A stretch of DNA of 64,000 nucleotides from an uncultured Chitinophagaceae bacterium (GTDB taxonomy: Bacteria > Bacteroidota > Bacteroidia > Chitinophagales > Chitinophagaceae), in contig CALCII010000013.1 of assembly GCA_937907395.1 (NCBI GenBank), forward strand, positions 186,001 to 250,000, written 5' to 3'. Shown here piece by piece: positions 59,206 through 64,000 of the stretch. A program made the position numbers and the translations under genes. Within the stretch, counting starts at the first letter, position 1; each line of letters opens with the position of its first letter. The notes beneath the pieces are model-generated. The model saw nothing but the letters and a program-made list of their open reading frames with translations. It ran no database searches and was not told where the DNA came from.

Positions 59206-59838
59206 ATGTATCATTTGCCTCATTTTAAAACAAAGGATCAGCAGGAAGTGGTGGAGTTCATGAAAGCACATCCGTTTGCCATGCTTATTGGTGTGGCTGA
59301 TGATGGAGTGCCTGTTGCCACACAGGTGCCGATGTTGCTGGATGAAAAAAAAGGGAAATTATTTCTTACCGGGCATATACAACGGAAATCGGATCATCAC
59401 AAAGCATTGGAACAAAACAGTCAGGTGCTGATTGTGTTTACAGGTGCACATTCCTATGTTAGTGCAAGCTGGTATACCAATCCGCAGGTGGCATCTACCT
59501 GGAATTACATGAGCGTTCATGCAAGAGGTGTTTTACGTTTTCTGAACGATGAGGAATTACGTTTGTTATTGGATCGCACCACTTCTCATTTTGAAAATAA
59601 TCCTCATTCACCTGCGTTGATGAAACATATTCCCGATGATTATATTCAAAGTAATATGAAAGCAATTGTTGCTTTTGAAGTGGAAGTGCAGCAACTGAAT
59701 CATGTGTTTAAACTGAGTCAGAACCGGGATGCAGAAAGTTATGATCGCATTGTGCAGGAGTTGAAGCGACAGGGCGGTGAAGCGGCAACAGTAGCACAGG
59801 TGATGCAGGAACGAAAACAAAAACAGAATCATCTGTGA
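59206..59838 (+). CDS. FMN-binding PaiB-like protein
   Basis: 210 residues. The FMN-binding fold is indicated by HPFAMLIGVADDGVPVATQVPMLL, KLFLTGHIQRKSDHHKAL, VLIVFTGAHSYVSASWYTNPQVASTWNYMSVHARG and the LLDRTTSHFENNP segment, the order found in PaiB-type proteins. Once called a negative regulator of sporulation genes; in Bacteroidota the role is unknown. The next gene overlaps it by 4 bp (GTGA). Confidence 0.86.
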   Translation: MYHLPHFKTKDQQEVVEFMKAHPFAMLIGVADDGVPVATQVPMLLDEKKGKLFLTGHIQRKSDHHKALEQNSQVLIVFTGAHSYVSASWYTNPQVASTWNYMSVHARGVLRFLNDEELRLLLDRTTSHFENNPHSPALMKHIPDDYIQSNMKAIVAFEVEVQQLNHVFKLSQNRDAESYDRIVQELKRQGGEAATVAQVMQERKQKQNHL

Positions 59839-60722
59839 GATATTTATTCATCATAACGCTTTGTTTCATGAGCTGCACAACACATAAAGGAGTGACCGGG
59901 TCGGCTGCCACTACGTTCGACAAGCAAGGCCACCGTGGATGCCGTGGGTTAATGCCGGAGAATACCATTCCGGCGATGTTGCATGCGCTGGACTTACACG
60001 TAACCACATTGGAAATGGATGCGGTGGTAACAAAAGATCAGCAACTGGTGGTATCACACGAACCATTTTTTAATCATGAAATCACCACAAAGCCCGATGG
60101 TTCTTTTGTAACAGAAGCAGAAGAAAAAACATTGAACATCTACCGCATGACGTATGAAGAAGTATTACGGTATGATGTGGGGACGAAACCGCATCCCCGT
60201 TTTCCACAACAGAAAAAAATAGCGGCTGTAAAACCATTGCTGAGCCAGCTTATAGATTCGGTGTTGAGCTATGTGCAACAACATCAGCTGCCAATGCCTT
60301 ATTTCAATATTGAGACCAAATCATTGCCATATACAGACAATATTTATCATCCGGCTCCTGCTCAATTTGTGGAACTGCTGGTGAAGTTGATCAAAGAGAA
60401 GAAGATTGAATCTTATGTGATCATTCAATCATTTGATTTCCGGACGTTGCAATACCTGCATCAGCATTATCCGCAAATCAAAACAGCAATGCTGATTGAA
60501 GATGACGACAAGCGTGGCATTGGAAAACAAATGGAAGCGCTGGGTTTTGTTCCAACGATTTACAGTCCGCATTACTCTTTAGTAACTGAAGCACTGATTC
60601 AATACTGTCATGAACGTCATATCAAAGTCATTCCCTGGACGGTTAATACAAAAGAGGAAATTGAACATTTACGGAAGATGGGTGTTGATGGTATCATCAG
60701 TGACTATCCCGATTTATTTTAA
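59835..60722 (+). CDS. Glycerophosphodiester phosphodiesterase, lipoprotein
   Basis: 295 residues, GTG start overlapping the PaiB-like stop as GTGA. Lipoprotein signal MRYLFIITLCFMSC. GDPD motifs: QGHRGCRGLMPENTIPAMLHAL, TLEMDAVVTKDQQLVVSHE and HIKVIPWTVNTKEEIEHLRKMGVDGIISDYPD. It hydrolyses glycerophosphodiesters in the periplasm or outer membrane, releasing sn-glycerol-3-phosphate. Translationally coupled to the preceding gene. Confidence 0.92.
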   Translation: MRYLFIITLCFMSCTTHKGVTGSAATTFDKQGHRGCRGLMPENTIPAMLHALDLHVTTLEMDAVVTKDQQLVVSHEPFFNHEITTKPDGSFVTEAEEKTLNIYRMTYEEVLRYDVGTKPHPRFPQQKKIAAVKPLLSQLIDSVLSYVQQHQLPMPYFNIETKSLPYTDNIYHPAPAQFVELLVKLIKEKKIESYVIIQSFDFRTLQYLHQHYPQIKTAMLIEDDDKRGIGKQMEALGFVPTIYSPHYSLVTEALIQYCHERHIKVIPWTVNTKEEIEHLRKMGVDGIISDYPDLF

Positions 60723-60729
60723 TGTATTG

Positions 60730-60754
60730 TCATCCTGAGCCCGTCGAAGGATGA
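60730..60754. repeat. Solo palindromic repeat related to the 63.6 kb cluster
   Basis: TCATCCT / AGGATGA arms (60730-60736 and 60748-60754). The core CTGAGCCCGTCGAAG (60735-60749) is identical to one arm of the repeats near 63.7 kb. Confidence 0.75.
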
Positions 60755-60767
60755 TTCCTTGTATAGT

Positions 60768-62063
60768 ATGAAAAATTTTTTATTTCAACCCACACGTGCA
60801 TTTGCCCAACAGCTGGATCAGCAGGATCCGTTGAAGGACTTCCGCAAGCAGTTTCTGATTCCGGAAGAAAACGGTGTGGAGAAAAAATACTTTCTTGGAA
60901 ATTCACTCGGACTTCAGCCCAAACGCACACAGGTCAAACTTCAAACCATTCTCAATGATTGGGCGAAGCAGGGGGTGGAGTCATTTTTTCATGCAGCACA
61001 GCCGTGGATGGATTATCATGATCAGCTCACCGGTCCGTTGAGTAAAATCGTGGGTTGCCTGCCGCAGGAAGTAACGGTGATGAATAACCTCAGTGTGAAC
61101 CTGCACCTCATGCTGGTGAGTTTTTATCGTCCGCAAGGCAAACGTTATAAGATTCTTTGCGAAGCCAAAGCTTTTCCAAGCGATCAATATATGTTGGAGA
61201 CACATGTGCGTCATTATGGATATGATCCTGCTGATGCCATCATTGAAGTGAAGCCGAGGGAAGGTGAGAGCGCCATTCGGAACGAGGATGTACTGCAGCT
61301 CATTGTTCAGCACCGGGAAGAGTTGGCGCTGGTGCTGCTGGGTGGAATTAATTATTATACCGGACAGGTGTTTGACATGCAAACGATCACCCAACTGGCG
61401 CAACAGGCAGGGGCAAAAGTTGGATTTGACCTGGCACATGCTGCGGGTAATATTGAATTGCAATTGAACAACTGGCATGTGGATTTTGCCTGCTGGTGCA
61501 ATTACAAATATCTCAATGGAGGTCCGGGTGCAGTTGCTGCGGCTTATGTGCATGAAAAGTATCATACAGATTCATCTATCAACCGGTTTGCCGGATGGTG
61601 GGGTTATGATAAAGCCACACGGTTTCAAATGGGGAAAGGATTCAAACCCATTCTTTCTGCCGAAGGTTGGCAATTGGGTACACCACCTTTGCTGTTATAT
61701 GCATCCTTAGTGGCTTCATTGGAAGTGTTTGAAGAAGCAGGATGGGAAAACATCCTGCAAAAACAACAATTGCTCAGTTCCTATTTATGGTACATATTGG
61801 ATGAAGTAAATGCAGCTCAACGCCAACCTGTGATCGAGTACATCACCCCACGCACAGCAGCCGAACACGGTTGCCAGGTTAGTATGAATATGTTGCAACG
61901 GGGCAAAGAAATTTTCAATGCCCTAATGGAACAAGGATACTTTGTGGATTGGCGGGAGCCATCTGTCATTCGTCTGGCCCCTGTTCCTTTGTACAATACA
62001 TTTGAAGAAGTATGGCTGTTTGGTGAGGCATTGAGAGGTATACTTGCATCCGGTAGTGAATAA
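60768..62063 (+). CDS. kynU: Kynureninase
   Basis: 431 residues from the ATG at 60768 (a start at 60759 adds three residues). It cleaves kynurenine to anthranilate and alanine. PLP lysine in CWCNYKYLNGGPG; other blocks are KKYFLGNSLGLQPK, VTVMNNLSVNLHLML, FPSDQYMLETHVRHYG, VGFDLAHAAGN and GWQLGTPPLLLYA. No other kynurenine-pathway gene is in the window; pyrF follows 41 bp later. Confidence 0.95.
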   Translation: MKNFLFQPTRAFAQQLDQQDPLKDFRKQFLIPEENGVEKKYFLGNSLGLQPKRTQVKLQTILNDWAKQGVESFFHAAQPWMDYHDQLTGPLSKIVGCLPQEVTVMNNLSVNLHLMLVSFYRPQGKRYKILCEAKAFPSDQYMLETHVRHYGYDPADAIIEVKPREGESAIRNEDVLQLIVQHREELALVLLGGINYYTGQVFDMQTITQLAQQAGAKVGFDLAHAAGNIELQLNNWHVDFACWCNYKYLNGGPGAVAAAYVHEKYHTDSSINRFAGWWGYDKATRFQMGKGFKPILSAEGWQLGTPPLLLYASLVASLEVFEEAGWENILQKQQLLSSYLWYILDEVNAAQRQPVIEYITPRTAAEHGCQVSMNMLQRGKEIFNALMEQGYFVDWREPSVIRLAPVPLYNTFEEVWLFGEALRGILASGSE

Positions 62064-62104
62064 ACTTGCTGTCATCATCATTTTTCTTTCTATAACTTTA
62101 CTGC

Positions 62105-62935
62105 ATGACCAGGCAGCAACTGATTGAACAAATCCGGCAGAAGCAAACCTATCTCTGTGTTGGATTGGATACCGATCTTACCAAAATCCCGAAGCATTTA
62201 CAATCGCATCCCGATGCGATTTTTGAATTCAACAAAGCCATCATCGATGCAACCTTGCCACATTGTGTGAGCTATAAAATCAATACGGCGTTTTACGAAG
62301 CAATGGGTGTGAAAGGATGGGAAGCAATGGAACGTACGGTTAACTATATTCCCAATTCCCATTTCAAAATTGCCGATGCGAAGAGAGGAGATATCGGCAA
62401 TACCTCATCACAATATGCACGTGCTTTTTTTGAAGCAATGGATTTTGATGCAGTCACAGTGGCGCCTTACATGGGAGAAGACAGTGTGCGGCCTTTTCTT
62501 GAGTATGAAGGGAAATGGGCCATTGTACTGGGGTTAACTTCTAATAAAGGAGCAAATGATTTTGAATTGAAACAGTTGCTGAGTGAAAACGGGGAAACGC
62601 ACTTGCGTGCCGAGTTTTTATATGAACATGTTTTGCGTACGGTTGCAAAATGGGGTTCCACAGAAAATCTCATGTTTGTGGTAGGTGCCACGCAGGCCGA
62701 AGAATTTGTAAACATCCGCAGCATCATACCTGATCATTTTTTACTGGTGCCCGGCGTAGGAGCACAGGGCGGCAGTTTGAACGATATTTCAGAAAAAGCA
62801 ATGAATGCTGATTGTGGATTACTGGTCAATGCAAGCAGGGCTGTGATTTATGCATCCGAAAATGAAGATTTTGCTACAGAAGCAAAAGCAATAGCAGCGC
62901 AGTACCAGTTTGAAATGAAATCATATTTGAAATAA
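62105..62935 (+). CDS. pyrF: Orotidine 5'-phosphate decarboxylase (type 2)
   Basis: 276 residues, the long type. The active site is FKIADAKRGDIGNTSSQYA (catalytic Lys-Asp array), with LCVGLDTDLTKIP at the start and VAPYMGEDSVRPFLEY, LVPGVGAQGGS, LLVNASRAVIYA following. It makes UMP. Probably cotranscribed with kynU. Confidence 0.95.
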   Translation: MTRQQLIEQIRQKQTYLCVGLDTDLTKIPKHLQSHPDAIFEFNKAIIDATLPHCVSYKINTAFYEAMGVKGWEAMERTVNYIPNSHFKIADAKRGDIGNTSSQYARAFFEAMDFDAVTVAPYMGEDSVRPFLEYEGKWAIVLGLTSNKGANDFELKQLLSENGETHLRAEFLYEHVLRTVAKWGSTENLMFVVGATQAEEFVNIRSIIPDHFLLVPGVGAQGGSLNDISEKAMNADCGLLVNASRAVIYASENEDFATEAKAIAAQYQFEMKSYLK

Positions 62936-62948
62936 TTTTTTTATCACC

Positions 62949-62974
62949 CCGTCAGCGGCTCTTAGCCCTGACGG
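62949..62974. terminator. Hairpin after pyrF, possible terminator
   Basis: CCGTCAG / CTGACGG arms (62949-62955 and 62968-62974) with an inner GGCT/AGCC pair and a CTT loop. There is no T run, so it may instead be a repeat element. It lies between the convergent pyrF and SGNH genes. Confidence 0.5.
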
Positions 62975-62986
62975 CGGTTGAACAGA

Positions 62987-63598
62987 TCATCTTAATTCTT
63001 TCATCATCACTTCTTTCACCTTCTCTGCCCATCGTTTATAATCTTTAGCAGAAGGATGTAAACCGTCATCTGCAATAAGTGTTCGATCTGTTGCGGCTTC
63101 TCTTGTAAACGCTGTGATGTTGATGTAATGTACTTTATATTGTTTGCTGATAGCTTCGTTTGCTGCATTGAATGCATCAATCTCTTTTGAAATTGTAATA
63201 CGGTCTCTATCTGCTGCAAACGGAGTAACACTCCAATCCGGAATGCTTAATACAATCACGTGATTCGCTTTGCCACCTGCATAGCTAATCGCCTGCTCTA
63301 ATAAAGCAGTAAATTCTTTTTTGTATTCGCTGAGTAATCTGCCCCTGTACTGGTTGTTTACTCCAATGAGTAAGGTTACGAATGTATAAGGTACTTTTAA
63401 TCTTACTCTGCTTAGTTGCGCTGCCAGTTCATCGGTAGCCCATCCCGTGGTGGCAATAATAGTTGGGGCTTCGAACGTTTTTTTCTCTTTCCGTAAAAAA
63501 GTTGCCACCTGGTTGGGAAAATTCAGTGCAGCGGGAACACTTTCGCCAATTGTATACGAATCGCCTAATGCCAGGTAGGTGTAGTTTGTTTGCTGCAT
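62987..63598 (-). CDS. SGNH/GDSL hydrolase
   Basis: 203 residues, no signal peptide. Block I ALGDSYTIGE (catalytic Ser), block III LLIGVNNQYRGR with the conserved Asn, and block V DDGLHPSAKDYKRWA (catalytic Asp and His). Members are esterases, lipases or carbohydrate deacetylases; substrate unknown. The upstream region contains the palindromic repeat cluster. Confidence 0.9.
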   Translation of the reverse strand: MQQTNYTYLALGDSYTIGESVPAALNFPNQVATFLRKEKKTFEAPTIIATTGWATDELAAQLSRVRLKVPYTFVTLLIGVNNQYRGRLLSEYKKEFTALLEQAISYAGGKANHVIVLSIPDWSVTPFAADRDRITISKEIDAFNAANEAISKQYKVHYINITAFTREAATDRTLIADDGLHPSAKDYKRWAEKVKEVMMKELR

Positions 63599-63603
63599 AA
63601 TGT

Positions 63604-64000
63604 TATTGTCAGTCTGAGTATATCGTTATTGTCAGTCTGAGCTTGTCGAAGACGGCTTCCGAAGCCTGATCTTCGTTTTCTAAATCACACTTCGACGGGC
63701 TCAGTGTGACAAAGATTATTGCGATAAAGATCTCACTTAAAAAAATAATTATGTAATGAATTAATTAAATAAAACTCAATTCGTATAAATGAAATTGTCA
63801 GTCTGAGCTTGTCGAAGACGGCTTACGAAGAATAATCTTCTTATCTGAATCACACTTCGACGGGCTCAGTGTGACAAAGTGCATTGCGACAAAGATCTCA
63901 CATAAAAAAGTTTGATGAAGTACCTACATATATAATTCTCAATCTGTCTAGAACATGAATGTCAGTCTAAGCTTGTCGTTATTGTCAGTCTGAGCTTGTC
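63604..64000. repeat. Cluster of palindromic GTCAGTCTGAGCTTGTCGAAG-type repeats
   Basis: The 402 bp after the SGNH gene hold no gene. Two full units of about 115 bp (63628-63742 and 63794-63907, offset 166) each have a 21-nt arm and its near complement CTTCGACGGGCTCAGTGTGAC around a variable centre, so each can fold into a long hairpin. A partial arm lies at 63604-63620, another at 63958-63979, and a fourth is cut by the window end at 63980-64000. Related to the solo copy at 60730. Confidence 0.85.

Noticed and set aside
60981..61565. 194-residue open frame antisense to kynureninase
   Set aside because: Wholly overlapped by kynU and lacking any motif or plausible upstream signal.
63604..64000. 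CRISPR array
   Set aside because: Repeats are few, unequal in length and spacing, self-complementary over most of each unit, and no cas genes are present.

Overview
The window is an ordinary chromosomal stretch from a Bacteroidota bacterium, most likely a Chitinophagaceae-type (Chitinophagales) organism. Four things point there: two C-terminal type IX secretion (T9SS) sorting domains of type A and one of type B; several upstream boxes of the Bacteroidota -7 form TAnnTTTG; starts without evident Shine-Dalgarno motifs; and a low-GC gene set in which genes on both strands are packed, often with overlapping ends. I see no rRNA, tRNA, CRISPR array, prophage, integrase or transposase.

Layout. 0-2.8 kb: end of a probable outer-membrane barrel gene, a porin-like protein and a T9SS type B secreted protein. 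2.8-5.4 kb: manganese cassette, mntR (DtxR family) and an Nramp transporter fused to a universal-stress domain, behind a promoter whose -7 box lies inside a perfect palindrome. 5.4-9.1 kb: lipoprotein, RidA, a short alpha-glucan phosphorylase homologue lacking the PLP lysine, and a thioesterase. 9.1-15.1 kb (mostly minus): Uup-type ABC-F, J-domain membrane protein, saccharopine-dehydrogenase-like enzyme, free-methionine sulfoxide reductase, acyltransferase. 15.3-22.1 kb: secreted EEP-family protein, gcvP, YkgJ-type protein, lipoprotein, candidate small RNA, thioredoxin-like protein, ubiX. 22.1-26.5 kb (minus): two tandem metallo-beta-lactamase-fold genes, MFS exporter, deoxynucleoside kinase, folK. 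26.6-31 kb: lone ABC-2 permease, SRPBCC protein, lipoprotein, queG, a K+-channel-like protein with a changed filter, and a frameshifted darcynin gene. 31-37.6 kb: serine hydrolase, clpB, DsbA-like protein without its first catalytic cysteine, M20 peptidase, amphipathic-repeat protein. 37.6-46.6 kb: cupin, four-repeat heavy-metal-binding protein, FISUMP protein, ECF sigma factor with membrane partner, T9SS type A protein, ppa, NamZ-like muramidase, FKBP, membrane proteins including a CPBP protease. 46.6-51.2 kb: pepT, small membrane proteins, SPFH protein, exbB-exbD. 51.2-55.7 kb: prmC, ribD, YigZ, YdcF and a secreted protein between inverted copies of an intergenic repeat. 55.7-64 kb: secreted protein, hbd, CarboxypepD_reg-like protein, Mrp ATPase, PaiB-like protein, glycerophosphodiesterase, kynU, pyrF, SGNH hydrolase, then a cluster of palindromic repeats running off the window.

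Functional threads: metal handling (mntR-mntH, the four-repeat metal-binding protein); thiol, methionine and protein quality control (thioredoxin-like, fRMsr, DsbA-like, ClpB, J-domain protein, FKBP); envelope work and secretion (T9SS substrates, NamZ, ExbBD, barrels, lipoproteins); and scattered cofactor and nucleotide metabolism (folK, ribD, pyrF, ubiX, queG, dNK). The genes do not form one obvious new system. The most interesting items are single proteins with altered key residues, the mntR promoter-operator, a possible small RNA near 20.85 kb, and two intergenic repeat families.
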